Source: Rhexocercosporidium sp. MPI-PUGE-AT-0058
Lineage: Eukaryota; Ascomycota; Leotiomycetes; Helotiales
DNA length: 64,000 nucleotides
Assembly: GCA_020746875.1 (NCBI GenBank)
Contig: JAGTJL010000005.1
Location: 62,001 to 126,000 of the forward strand
Reading direction: 5' to 3'
The notes beneath the pieces were generated by a model. It saw only the letters and a list, made by a program, of their open reading frames with translations. It was not told the DNA's origin and did no database searches. Positions 9,891 to 20,661 of the stretch are shown piece by piece; the stretch's first letter is position 1; each line of letters opens with the position of its first letter. The translations under genes and the position numbers were made by a program.

Positions 9891-10883
9891 ATGCCTCAAC
9901 CAACCCACGTCACCGCAGAAGCAATCTCCTCCGAACCAGTCATAATCCACAACCCCACCACCCAAGATCCCCTCCCCGACCTCACCCCTCAAGAAATAAT
10001 CCCCACCTCAACACTGGACCTCCCGACCCGCCTCAGCAAGCTCGAAAGGCACATCGCAAGCCTCAACCTCACGGGCCCCACAATCCAGAGCGAAACAATC
10101 CGGCACTTCCGCCAACGCTCTCGATCCCGCACGCCTCCACCCCGCCGCGAAAGCACGGCTCACCCACTGATGAAAAATAGTTCTTCCATCGAAGAATTTC
10201 TACGCGCGCAGAAACCGGATGCTTTGGCTGAGATTCAAACGGGGCTTGACTACTATAATCGGCATTTAGTGCACGTCACTACGCACTCCACCGCAGCTGA
10301 GGAGTTGGCGAAATTAGACTGGGTATTCCGAATTGGGATGGTGGATTCCTGGGTGACGAAACCACCCGGAGGGGTTTTTGGCGTTGGGAGCGCGTTTGGG
10401 ATTCCTGGCGCTCCTTATGCAGATGGGATTCGGAATAGGAGGGGTGGTGAATTTGTAGTTGTTGATGAGGGGCAGAGGTTTGATGATACGGGGGCGGAGA
10501 GGACTTCAGTGCCGCTTGTTAGGTTGGGGGAGGTGTTTCGCTTGCTTCCTTCCTCTTCGTCCGCTTCTTCGGATGAAGAGCAGATTCATATTTCTGAGGA
10601 GGTTGCTAAGCAGGAGAAGAAAGTCAAATTCTTGACTATTATTCGAGGGAGGAGTGGAGTTGGATATTTCAAATTGCTTATTAGTTATTCCAGAGAGGCG
10701 GCGCTGGTGGATATCTTTCATGAGATTGTCAATGCGCATTCTGTGCTATTTGTTGGTGCTGTTTTGAGGGATACGGTAGTTCCTCTTGCAGTGCAGGAGG
10801 TGTTGAGTGTGAATTTCAGGAAGGTTGGAGGTGTGGAAGAAGCTGAGGCATTGGAGGAGGGGATTATCGGTGTCATTTGTTAG
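9891..10883 (+). CDS. Hypothetical ascomycete protein, intronless
   Basis: 330 residues from an ATG in a good context (CACCACAATG) behind an AC-rich leader. The first 100 residues are polar, with a basic Arg/Ser stretch (RHFRQRSRSRTPPPRR) that may be a nuclear or RNA-binding tail. The middle (residues 95-185) has IEEFLRAQKPDALAEIQTGL and a Gly-rich segment (PPGGVFGVGSAFGIPG). The C-terminal half has a Ser/Glu-rich linker and then a compact alpha/beta-like part (KVKFLTIIRGRSGVGYFKLL ... AVQEVLSVNFRKVGG). Codon use shifts from C-ending in the first half to G/T-ending in the second. No catalytic motif is recognised and no signal peptide or membrane segment is seen. Confidence 0.7.
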   Translation: MPQPTHVTAEAISSEPVIIHNPTTQDPLPDLTPQEIIPTSTLDLPTRLSKLERHIASLNLTGPTIQSETIRHFRQRSRSRTPPPRRESTAHPLMKNSSSIEEFLRAQKPDALAEIQTGLDYYNRHLVHVTTHSTAAEELAKLDWVFRIGMVDSWVTKPPGGVFGVGSAFGIPGAPYADGIRNRRGGEFVVVDEGQRFDDTGAERTSVPLVRLGEVFRLLPSSSSASSDEEQIHISEEVAKQEKKVKFLTIIRGRSGVGYFKLLISYSREAALVDIFHEIVNAHSVLFVGAVLRDTVVPLAVQEVLSVNFRKVGGVEEAEALEEGIIGVIC

Positions 10884-12574
10884 GCGGATAGGAAGTTGTT
10901 GGTTTAACTATTTTCAATCAATTTCTTTTTGGGGGGGATATTGAATTTCGCAGCGTTTATGAACTTTCTTTCTTGATATGTTTAGTCGTTTCAATCCATT
11001 CACCTATTTCTCAATGTTCAATATAGTTTGCTAGAGACATGAAATAAATAGTATAGCTCGAGCCCCCTGAAGCTTGAACGACGTATTTGAAGGTCTGTTA
11101 AGTGACTTTCTCAGTCAATTCCTGGAGCGACGATTTTGCTTGACGTTTGGGCGGTACTGGACTCGATAGCGGCTGGCTCGATAAGGGAGCCTGAGTTGCA
11201 ATAGGAGCCAAGTTCGATCTCGTGGGTTTCCCCCATCTGCTCTATCGATGATCTTGGGGGGTGGCCCTAAAGGGGCATATCTTATAGACTGTTGGACGCT
11301 CCGCTTGAGATTTCAGCGGTTGGGACTTTGATGATTCAGATCCTGACGGCCCTTTCCCGATCATCGCATATGGGCTTGTGACATGAAAGTCACATGATGA
11401 GAATGCTAGCCCCCTATCTAGCTGTGATCTAGGTGAGGGATAGGGGCTAAGTTTAATGAGGAAAGTACGTTTGCATCTATTCTAGGTGCTAAGTGAGAAG
11501 ATATTAGCCCTAAATTCGTCATCTTTCCCCTCGTCGAGTTATTGTGTATAAGACCAGTGACACCATAATAACCTCAAAAGCATCTCATTATTGTGCTAAG
11601 GTACATGAATTTCAGGAATTTATAGTGAACGATTCAGAGAGTAAGCCTGGAAGCGACATAAAATCTGAGTCCCAAATGATTCAGAACTGAATCGTACAGG
11701 AGACGATAAAACGACTGAAGCTAGCATCCAGGCAGAGGTTTTATATGCAATGATAACTGGCATAAAATGGCATAAAATGGCAAAACAAGTGGGGTCATAT
11801 CGTATAGGACATGATAGCGGAACCGTCTAAGTCAGAAACTTGAAGGTCTAGCAACGCTATACCGGCTCGTGTGGTATCAATGGTAGGCAGCGGTAACGTC
11901 GATTGCCTTGAATAAGAATGGGAGAGTGTCCAGCCCATTAAGGATAATGTAGTCTCTCCTTCACCCGAGTAGTCAAATAATTATCTCAGGGACTCACCCA
12001 AGCTCTCTCCAGACATAATCTCACTTTGAGGCAACATTTCGAGCTTTACTTTCCTGCTGAGCAAGCACTGGTCCTCTGTTGAGTCCAACCAAAATAATGT
12101 TAGGTTTTGAATATCGTCTCTGAGAGAAGGATTACAGTTGTGTAGACATGCCACACGTGCATCTTCTTCAGGAACTTTGAGCTCTCGAAGGCTGTAGCTA
12201 TCAAATCAGCTAACGGGAGTGGAGGAGTTAATGTGCTCTTTGTAATTAACTATTCATCTGATTTGGTATTAGTAAGATCCTCCCAATGCTAGATCCCATT
12301 TTTGCCCCTTGGAAAATTGATTCAATCCTTTTCTTTAATCTCATAGTTTGGCCATACTACTAGGTTTTTTTTCGATCTCACGAATCACGATTATAAAGCT
12401 TATGGCGTACAGTCACCCTCCAACTAATAACGCACAAACCCCTGTTTAACACCAAAACTCTTACTTTTTAAGGCTCAAACTTTCCATAACTACAAGTTCT
12501 AAGTGTATAAAGAAGTGAATAGATCTTATAATAAGTATACTAAGAATAATTCTTCTAATTCATTTTATATAAAT
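10884..12574. other. Long spacer, no gene seen
   Basis: No open frame above background. A hairpin-like pair (GCTAGCCCCCTATC / GATAGGGGCTAAG) lies near 11407-11452, and a 10-bp unit CATAAAATGG is duplicated near 11761-11781. From about 12240 the sequence becomes strongly AT-rich. Confidence 0.5.
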
Positions 12575-12832
12575 CCTTCCCATTGCTAGTAGTAGTACTG
12601 TTTAATAGCTTCCTCTTGCTATTCCGTCAAGATTTTATTATTTCCTCCGTGTTAATTTAGTAACTCTTAAGTATTCTTTACTTTTTTCTTCTTATTTCGC
12701 GTAATAGATTGCCTTAAAGTAAGTTCTTTTACGAAATAAATTCTTACGGCAAAGCTAGGTAACTCGTCAGGGTTCTATAGAGCTTATTCTCGTGCCTCAC
12801 TAAAGGCTTTATCGTATTTTGGCTTCGTCGCG
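12575..12832 (-). pseudogene. Remnant of a pogo-like transposase N-terminus
   Basis: One minus-strand frame with several TAA/TAG stops gives ATKPKYDKAFSEARE, NPDELPSFAVRIYFVKELT, LRQSITRNKKKKVK, then HGGNNKILTE and QEEAIKQYYY. This resembles the helix-turn-helix and linker region of fungal pogo/Fot1-like DDE transposases. The catalytic part is absent. The stops fit C-to-T change from CAG/CAA, as RIP leaves. Confidence 0.5.
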
Positions 12833-13158
12833 TGGATTTTAAAGTAATTAGAGACGGGGAATATATTTACACGCTTAGATACAAAAGGGCGATGTAAATC
12901 GGTGTGGAGTCGTCACAGTCGCAATAAGCAAGTACGCGTTTACCACAGAATTTTGGTGAGGAATTTAAGTTCAGCTATTTTAGCTGTGACAACTTGCTTT
13001 TCTGTGACACTTGCTTTCGCCGACTGTAAGCGAGAGCGCACAGCTTGACAAAGGGGAACCGACTATTAGAGACTGCATATAATCTTTCGAGACATGGTTG
13101 AACCGAGGATAGGGGTTGCCCGCAACCATAACCTTGATATCGATTTAAGCATCCTTTA

Positions 13159-13422
13159 CGAACCTGGGTTCACGAGTCTGTAGTCTACAGGCAGTTAAGC
13201 GAGGCACCTTCAGGCCTTGAAAACGTAAAGTCAATGATTTCACTAAATAATAACTAAACTACTAAGTAACTACTACTCCTAATTTTAGTATATATTATAG
13301 AAAAGAAGCTTATTCGTGTTTTCCTCAACTAGCTTTTTTAATTCTTCCCTTACGCAAAAAGTTTTACTTTTCATTTAGCTGTAGAATGCCCTGTAGCGCA
13401 CAGACCCGTGAACCCAGGTTCG
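13159..13422. mobile_element. MITE with TTA duplication (PIF/Harbinger-like), interrupted at its right end
   Basis: The 22 bases at 13159-13180 and 13401-13422 are inverted copies with one mismatch (ends CGAACCTGGGTTCACG), and the match continues imperfectly for about 12 bases more. The element is 264 bp. It is preceded by TTA at 13156-13158; a TTA also follows at 13865-13867, after a second MITE and its 8-bp duplication. A 3-bp TTA/TWA duplication is typical of PIF/Harbinger elements. No coding capacity. Confidence 0.6.
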
Positions 13423-13856
13423 ACAGTGGGTGCAGCTACTCCGTGCGCACGAGCCAGAATCACCAAAATCCTTACCAAAACCACCAATTTCTGACCTATA
13501 CTACACCACAGCACTTTAATAGAATCACATCGAATTAATACTATAGCTTAATCTTGTGATTGTAAAGAATTGCTCTAATTTAGATTTCTAATAACCTTTT
13601 TTTGTGTTAAGGTACTTAAGCCTTACCAGAAATTTATTAGCGATATTAAAGAATCCGAAATAACTAATAAAAGGTTTTATTTATAATAAAATTTCTAGTA
13701 CAAAGGTTATTTGCCTCATTAAAAAGTTCTTTTATATCACTTATTATAATATATTATAGTACAAATTTGTTGTGTTATAAGCTCTCAAACAGAGTGACTT
13801 TTGGTGTTTTTTCGCTAAATTTTAAAGGGTGCGCACGGAGTAGCTGCACCCACTGT
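13423..13856. mobile_element. MITE with 28-bp perfect inverted ends (hAT-like), inserted in another MITE
   Basis: Positions 13423-13450 and 13829-13856 are perfect inverted copies of 28 bases (ends ACAGTGGGTGCAGCTACTCC). The 434-bp interior is AT-rich and non-coding. The 8 bases before it (CAGGTTCG, 13415-13422) and after it (TTGGTTCG, 13857-13864) agree at six of eight positions, an 8-bp target duplication as made by hAT elements. That duplicated target is the terminal 8 bases of the neighbouring MITE, so this is the younger insertion. Confidence 0.7.
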
Positions 13857-13864
13857 TTGGTTCG

Positions 13865-14403
13865 TTAGTGTAATCTTCAGCACGCTTGGAGCGGGCCGAG
13901 TGGTGTGTATGACAGGTTCAGGTTTCTACATCTTCTCTCATTCCGACTTCCCTCCTGGTCAACATCTATCGAAGCCCAATCATGGTATTTAAATTATGTA
14001 GGTCTTGGTTTTGTTCTTCTGGCCCATCTCATCAGCAAGAAGTTCTCGAGTCTAGAGCAGCTCTTATCGCTTCTCCGTCGATCTAGCCATTGATGAACTT
14101 GGGCTTCTTCCACAAGAATCGGGCTCAGTCATGATTGATTGTCGTCCGAATCCAAGTTCCCGTAAGTTAACCGTCATTCTCGCAAAGATGTTATTGAATA
14201 TCTGCCTGAGCATGCTTCTGTCGCAAGTCACAACAGTCCATCCGACTTGTAATCATAGCGATCGTTGTGGCAACAGATGCTGATATCTGGGTATCAAATA
14301 CCCATTCACAGTTCACCTAATGATTATGATCCAGGCATCCAAATATACAATCACAGTTCCATCAAGACACCAGGCCTTTTCTCGTTCATCATTCCTTCGT
14401 ATG
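13865..14403. other. Spacer, no gene seen
   Basis: Ordinary non-coding sequence between the nested MITEs and the 3' end of the MFS gene; the 62-codon open frame at 13905-14093 shows no motif. Confidence 0.5.
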
Positions 14404-16053
14404 CTATTCCCACTCTGAGTATATGTACTCTCTGAATCTCTTCCCCCAAAGGTTGACAGGAAACCCGACCAATCCAACGAGCCAAGTCAGAATCGCCAAT
14501 TCCACATACGTATTACCAATTCCCTGAGACTTGATCCAAGGGGCTATCGTCGAACCCAGAACGAAGCTCAATCCATATCCACCTGCACCGACAATGGTAA
14601 TGGCCGCTCCCGCCCATCGTGGAAAAGCCTCAGTGACCCAAAGCGTGTTTGAAGTGAACAAGGAGATTGCACTGAAGTAATCCAGGCCAACGAAAAACAG
14701 AATCCATCGCCAGTTCCATTCTTGCTCCACTGCGATCCCGAAAAGCGCGAGACTGACAGAGCTGGTGATGACTGGGAGGATGAAAGATGGGAGGTAGTGT
14801 TCTGGTTCGTGTACGCCTCGGTTCCGGGTCGCGAGAATCTTGGTAAGCCAGCTTGTAAGGATACCCGATGCAGGGAATGCCAACAAAGCTCCAGCGAATG
14901 GACTGAATTTGACAAGAGCGATTTGCTTGAATGTAAAGTTATATGGCGGAGACATCAGCAGAGAAACGTAAGTCGCACAAGTTACAACCATCCCACCGAA
15001 GACAAAAGCATTGAGTATGAGGACCCAGAGAATGAGAGGGTTTATCGCACAGATGAGGATCTGCCGAGGGAATGCTTTCATCGCTGGCCATCCACCGGTC
15101 GTCGTCCGATTCCAGAGGAATACATTCTTCAAGAAAGTGGATAGGGCCCACACTTGCGGTTCATCTGGCATTGGCTTCCCACCCGGTACTTCGTCCCAAG
15201 ATGTGTAGATAGTGACCTTCCCACTTTCACTCTGGGCAACTATATGCCCATCAAAAGCCATGGGAGGTCGCCTGAAGTATGTCTCAGGAGACCAAAACAG
15301 TACGAGAAGGATCGTGAGGACACATGGACCAAGCCAGACCCAATAAAAGGCACGCCAGGAGCCACCAGCTGTAATAATATACGGTGTGAATGCAAGGCCG
15401 ACATTCGACAACCCATTGCATAAGCACCAGTATAAAGCTATCGTTCGGGGTCTTTGATGGATGAACGTAACATCAAGTATCATAAGTATCATCTGTGACC
15501 GTCAGTGGAGTAGGTGCTGTACACACTTTATAGCTGCTTACAGTACTTGGAGAGATAGAGCCTGCAATTCCTTGGAGACATCTCGCCGCGAGATGGGTAT
15601 AAAAGTTATGGGAAAGTGCAGCCATTAATGTCGATAATGTGAGAAGTAAAGCGCAAAGTATGAAGACGGGCCTGCGACCGATGGCCATTGAAAGGGGCAC
15701 CCATATTAAAGCACCGATCCCCCAAAACAAGCAAGGTACGGATGAAAGAACGTCGAGTCGTAGAGGAGCAATTTCCTTTTCAATCAGCATAATCCATTAC
15801 TTGATGGTACGGGGTGAGTTACCTGAGGGGAATACTCGTCCGCCAAAGCATCGAGCAGGAGGCTTGTACCTTGGACTTGGATCAATCCGATGGTCGTGAA
15901 TATTGACATCGAGAGCAGTGAGAGAAAGGTCTTCAGATGTCCCCATGTCAACGGATCGTTTGGAGATCGAGATGGAATTGGCAAGCGAATCGTCTCCCCA
16001 TTCGAAGTGATGAGAAAGACACTGCCTTGCTTGCCGTATTCAGACTTCGACAT
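14404..16053 (-). CDS. MFS transporter, DHA1/Hol1-like
   Basis: Three exons: 16053-15823, 15775-15542 and 15492-14404, all joined in phase 0 by introns of 47 and 49 bp; 517 residues. The N-terminal tail is cytosolic and ends in DPLTWGHLKTF, a common entry to helix 1 in fungal DHA1 carriers. Twelve membrane segments are expected: six before and six after a central loop (SPETYFRRPPMAFDGH ... WDEVPGGK). Motif A is seen as PLSMAIGRRPVF between helices 2 and 3, and ARCLQGIAGSIS falls at helix 4. The C-terminus ends right after the last helix (GKRFREYIYSEWE). A plasma-membrane exporter or importer of small organic compounds is likely; the substrate cannot be told. It lies about 1.2 kb from an SDR gene on the same strand. 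Confidence 0.85.
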
Positions 16054-17255
16054 ATCTCTAGTTCTGGACTTCGTTTATTAGCTGTTCCACGATCTGATCG
16101 AATGGAATTTGTAGTTTGCTGGAGATATATTCCGTCATCTCTTGGGGTGTCTTTAACTTCTAAACTCTGAAATGGCTAGTAGTAATGTTTTGAAACGGAG
16201 ATGCGACTCTGTCCCAATAAACTTTTCGCTTGGACAATTCTATGTCCCGATTTGGAAAAGGCGTGGTCCTGCAGTGAGACCGCTGTGACATCTTTCCCGC
16301 ATTCCAATAGGCAGAGCTAAACACAGTTTTTCGGAGGCAAGGGGGACGGGGAGGATCGAACAATGCGCTCGGATGAGAGGACCAAGATATTGCATCAGGC
16401 CAATACGCTCGGAGTGTTGATTGAACACATTATCAAGGGGCATGTCGGATCCAATTGACCTCTCATTCTCTCTGCAAAAGGGTGAGAAGTAGATACTTTT
16501 TTTTATTTAATTTTTTTTAGAGATGCAAGCGTTATAATTATTTGAACGTACCTCTGTACTTTAGCCAACTCCGTCCCGCTCGAATAGACTATCTCACCTA
16601 GCCTCCATCACACAATTAAGCGAAGTCCCAAAGCTGTTTAGGCTGATGGGGATCAGGGCAGCTTGAAGCGATACGGTTATACTGTACGGTAGATCTCATC
16701 TAGGAAAGATCAGCTTCACTGTCCGGAAAGTTTCACAACTTTGTTAGAAGTGACAGGATGTGGCATAGGGAGTTCGGTCGCTGGCACCCCGTCAGCATTA
16801 ATAGCAGGCTATAGCGAAGGGGCAGAATGCATACATTTTAAAACTTCTTGCGACTTTTTCCTATTCCAATCTCGTGGACAAGCGATGAGGCCTGTTGAAA
16901 CTCCACCAGCCAGGGTTCTTCAGTCTGAGTTTTTCCGCAGCCTAGCGCAGATCACAGACATGTGAGCAAACAAACATGTGAGCAAACAAACATCCGACTT
17001 TGAGACCTTAATCAGTTATCTCCTACATCCTCTGCTGATTCAAGACTGGGAAGGCGAAAAGGGAAGTCCTTCTCTGGGAAGAAGCGCTTCGGCGTCGTTT
17101 GTACAGTCTAGCAAAAGAAACATTCCTTTTTTGTACCTGATGCAGGAGAATTGGGAGATGAAGCTAGGAGACCATGTTTAGACTTTAATTTGTTCCTACA
17201 GGGGTCTGTTTTGATACGATGAAACCCTCAGCCACCCATTTTAACCCCTTTCAAC
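16054..17255. other. Spacer, no gene seen
   Basis: Contains the MFS promoter side and the SDR 3' flank. A T-rich run lies at about 16497-16520. The heptamer-like phrase GTGAGCAAACAAACAT is repeated near 16961-16992. No supported coding region. Confidence 0.5.
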
Positions 17256-18169
17256 TCACAACCAGGCCTTGTTTCCCCAGTGGCTCAAGAAACTGCCCGT
17301 GTCGGCCATGGTGAGATTTTCAATGACGGTGTTCATATGTCCCACACTTTCAGCAGGAGTGAGTGGAGTTCCCCTCCAGTCCGGATAACCTTTCTTGAAG
17401 CTCGCAACCATCTTTCCGAAAAACTCCATGTCCTCTGTAGATGCTGTTTCTTTGTTAGTTTTCTTGAAAAGTCCATTTAACGGAGAGACTTACGCGTATT
17501 CATCTGAGTTGCTACAAGTCCAGGACTCAATGCCAACACCTTGATGTTTTGTGACTTTAATTCGGCGGCATACTTTGAAACCACCATGTTGAGAGCGGCT
17601 TTGATCACAGCATATGTGACACCAGATGTAATGTCGAAGGAGACGGGCAGATCAATGTCTGCCATACCAGTCGAAATGACGACAATCTTCTTTGCGGCTC
17701 CTTTCTGAATGAGTGGGAGGAAAGAATTGATGGAGTTGATGCTTCCAATCAAATTGACATCGAGGCTGGTGTGCATGTCTTTGGAGAGCAGTTCGGGCTG
17801 AGCAGCAAGCTCAGAGATGGATAGTTTTTCTGCCTCAGGGGTAACAAAGACTCCATTGATGATGATGACATCGAGTCCGTTTGGGAGGATATCAGCTGCA
17901 GAGGTGGCTGCTGCTTCGAGAGACTTTCGGTCGACCATATCACCATGGAGGATGTGAACATTGGTGATATTCTCTGCGGCTAGGCTTGCATTGGTCTTCT
18001 CTACATCACGAACAAGCCCAATGACGATGTTTTTGGGGTCCTGGCTCAAGAACCGCAACCAGGCGAACTGTAATTACAGTGGTCAGTATATTTTGATCGG
18101 ACTGGGTAAGGGCAAGGACAAACTCACTCCCAAACCTCTGGAAGCTCCTACGATAACGTACGAAGGCAT
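17256..18169 (-). CDS. Short-chain dehydrogenase/reductase
   Basis: Three exons: 18169-18128, 18067-17494 and 17443-17256; introns 60 and 50 bp; 267 residues. The start MPSYVIVGASRGLG gives the glycine-rich cofactor loop, with the first intron right after it. Then come FAWLRFLSQDPKNIVIGLVR, the acidic strand end HGDMVDRKSLEAA, an NG-type motif (IINGVFV) in place of the usual NNAG, the active-site strand IVVISTGMADI, and the catalytic YAVIKAALN (Tyr-x-x-x-Lys). The C-terminus FKKGYPDWRGTPLTPAESV ... SFLSHWGNKAWL is typical of small fungal SDRs that read their substrate through a C-terminal lid. NAD(P)-dependent oxidoreductase, cytosolic, substrate unknown. It shares strand with the MFS gene downstream and the Zn2Cys6 factor upstream. 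Confidence 0.88.
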
Positions 18170-18591
18170 GATGATTGTTGTTTGGCGATATGGATGTGTG
18201 AGAGTTGAATCGTGAGCGTTGTGAAGGTAAAAGGCAGGAGGATTTGTTGGTGATGAAGCATATGATGTCGAGAGGAGGGGAATGTGATCTTTATACCAAA
18301 AAGGTGGCACCACCTAATTCATCATGCTGCACGTCTACTCCACCAAATGCTCACGTTGATTTCAAAGCAGTTGGTAAATAAAATTGCCATCTATCCCGGC
18401 GGAGCCCTTCGGTGATGATAGTTGAGGGAGTTGTTGTCTTGTTGCGGGCGTATCTCAAATCCCGATTCAAGCAAAATGATTGGTGGTGGCAAATGAGGAA
18501 AGTCGAAACGAGTACTTGAAAATGGCATGTCGAAACGAGCCCCATCTTCCATTTCCTTGCCTCCTCCTAACTTAAGTGGTACAGATATTGA

Positions 18592-20229
18592 TTACATCAG
18601 CAAAACAGTCAGTCCCAGGCTGTCCATGGCTTCGATCCATGTGGGTTGCGGATCTGCCTCTGCATTGCTATGTCCTTGTTGTAACCACCAGCATTCTTCG
18701 ATAATCTTTCGACATCTTTCCATGCCACCAAGCTGTAACGAGGGCACATTGCTCATGCTGATAAATATCTTTTTCATGACATCTCTCTGCCATCCGGCAG
18801 CCATACAGCCGGTGATACACAGAGGCCATGCCAAAGTACCTAAGACATGCGGGTCGGCGATGGCTTCTAGAGCAATGAGTGCTCGGCAGACCGAAACGCT
18901 TATCTTTGACGGATTCGAATCGAACGCAGATGCAACAATACTGAGATATGTCTGAGCGGCACTGGCGAAGACTCGTGTAACGAGCTCATCTGTTGATGTG
19001 GTCTCTGAGCTTGAACCAAGGGGCTGAACCCATCTACGAAGATCTGTATCAATCCGCTGTACTGTCGCGGCCATGCACGGTTCCTGTAGCCCAAGACGTT
19101 CGATCTCTTCACTCAATTTAGCAATCTCTATAATTGAGATGGTCACTTCGTTCTGGCATCCTGTGATGGTGTGGACGTTTACCCAGCCATGGGCAGCTGT
19201 TTTGAGGCATGAGGTAGGTGCCCAGGGTCGCAATTTAGTTGATATACATGAGAGAGCATTATACCAGACAATGACACCCACAAAGAATTGCAGCCCTCGT
19301 CGGTGCCCAGGTGATAAGATAAACCTCTTGTTGCAAGCAGTGCGAAGGCTTGGAAGGAGAAGCAGGGGGCCTTTCAGGTGAATAAACCAACTTTCTGTGT
19401 CTCCCATCAAGACCTGTCTTGATCAGCCTCAACCTAATTTTCAAGTACGGAAACTTACTTCTAGATAAACCAAAAGGACGATAGTAGCAAGGACTTCGAT
19501 ATTTGACTCGAGAGAAGCCATAAGATTGGACTCGTGAGATTCAGCCAAATATCGCCGCAATTCTCTAAGTGCCAACCCATGATGAATATTCCCATAGTTG
19601 CGAACGCCGACACTCTCACCAGAGAGTTCTTTGTGGTATGCGGCAATGCTAATAGCAGTGTGATACAGTGGTTTTACCCGTACAATGAGGGGTAGTAACC
19701 ACTCACTGGCATCTTTCGTGTCCGAGGACATTGGAAACTGCGTTGGAAGGACAACATCAAGGTAGTGGGTAAGCAGCTCCTCGCTTAGGTCATGTTCTAC
19801 CATTTCCCGATCTACATGTTGATTTGGGAGATGGAAGTTGAAGATTTTGCGAATCTCGGCATAGTGTTGGGGTGGGTTTCTTTTAGGCGTAGCGTCATCA
19901 ATGGTCAGATGATAAGTATCTGGAACGATACTACTGACATCGACGGATTTGATTTCCGATGAAGAATCTCTCAAGTCTGTAGAGTGTTTAGACATCCGCT
20001 GCTTCAGCAAAAGTCGCTTTGACGATGCCATTTCACGGATGATAATTCGAAGCTCTTCGAGCTTGGCTTTCTGCATGCTACCACCATCTGCCCAGTCTGG
20101 CTTCGAGTATCCATAGCAAGGTAGGGCGTGTGAACTGCATGCCACACATATGGGAGAGAGCTCGTCACACTTCTTTCGGCGTAGTCTGCAAGTCCAGCAT
20201 GCCCCTTTGCTTCTCGCCTCTTTGGCCAT
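18592..20229 (-). CDS. Zn2Cys6 transcription factor
   Basis: Two exons, 20229-19459 and 19413-18592, with a 45-bp phase-0 intron; 530 residues. Residues 11-39 form the binuclear zinc cluster with spacing C-x2-C-x6-C-x6-C-x2-C-x6-C (starts CWTCRLRRKKCDELSPIC). After a short linker and a polar stretch, the rest looks like the helical Fungal_trans_2 regulatory domain (LTHYLDVVLPTQFPM, LYHTAISIAAYHKEL, WFIHLKGPLLLLPSL), ending in TWIEAMDSLGLTVLLM. Nuclear DNA-binding regulator. It sits between the SDR gene (same strand) and a divergent Nudix/eIF2B-like gene, so it could control neighbours, but that is inference. Confidence 0.88.
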
Positions 20230-20661
20230 TGTCCTTGGGATTTTTGGCGTGTGTTACTTTCTAAAACAGAATGACGATGGTATATGAGAGTACGATGTGA
20301 GCGAGGGTCCTGTTTTAAATTAAAAATGCTGCTGAGGCGCAATCTTCGTGCTTGAGGAGACTGTGTTGATGCGTCGATAGGGGAGGCCCCAAGAAGTGCT
20401 GTGCTGAAATCTTGGTGACAAATACAGTTCAACCCACTGTTCTGCCAAGCGAACCAATCAACACCACGACCTGGAGTACTTCGTCTATGCCTCGCTCGAT
20501 TTCTAGAGCCCGGTTGTCTCATCACAGCATTAACATCAGATACAATATTAACATCAGATCATCTTCAACGATATCTCTATATCAATTGATGTCCCCTAGG
20601 GAAGATGTTCCGGCTTGTCCGGGCAATGCATCAGCTCCAAAAGCCAACACTACATCGCAGA
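20230..20661. promoter_or_regulatory. Divergent promoter between Zn2Cys6 factor and Nudix/eIF2B-like gene
   Basis: About 430 bp separate the two divergent starts. No clear TATA box is seen. If the Nudix gene starts at the earlier in-frame ATG at 20605, the shared region shrinks to about 375 bp. Confidence 0.45.

Noticed and set aside
14722..15144. 140-codon plus-strand open frame
   Set aside because: Antisense shadow of the MFS exon, polar composition with no domain.
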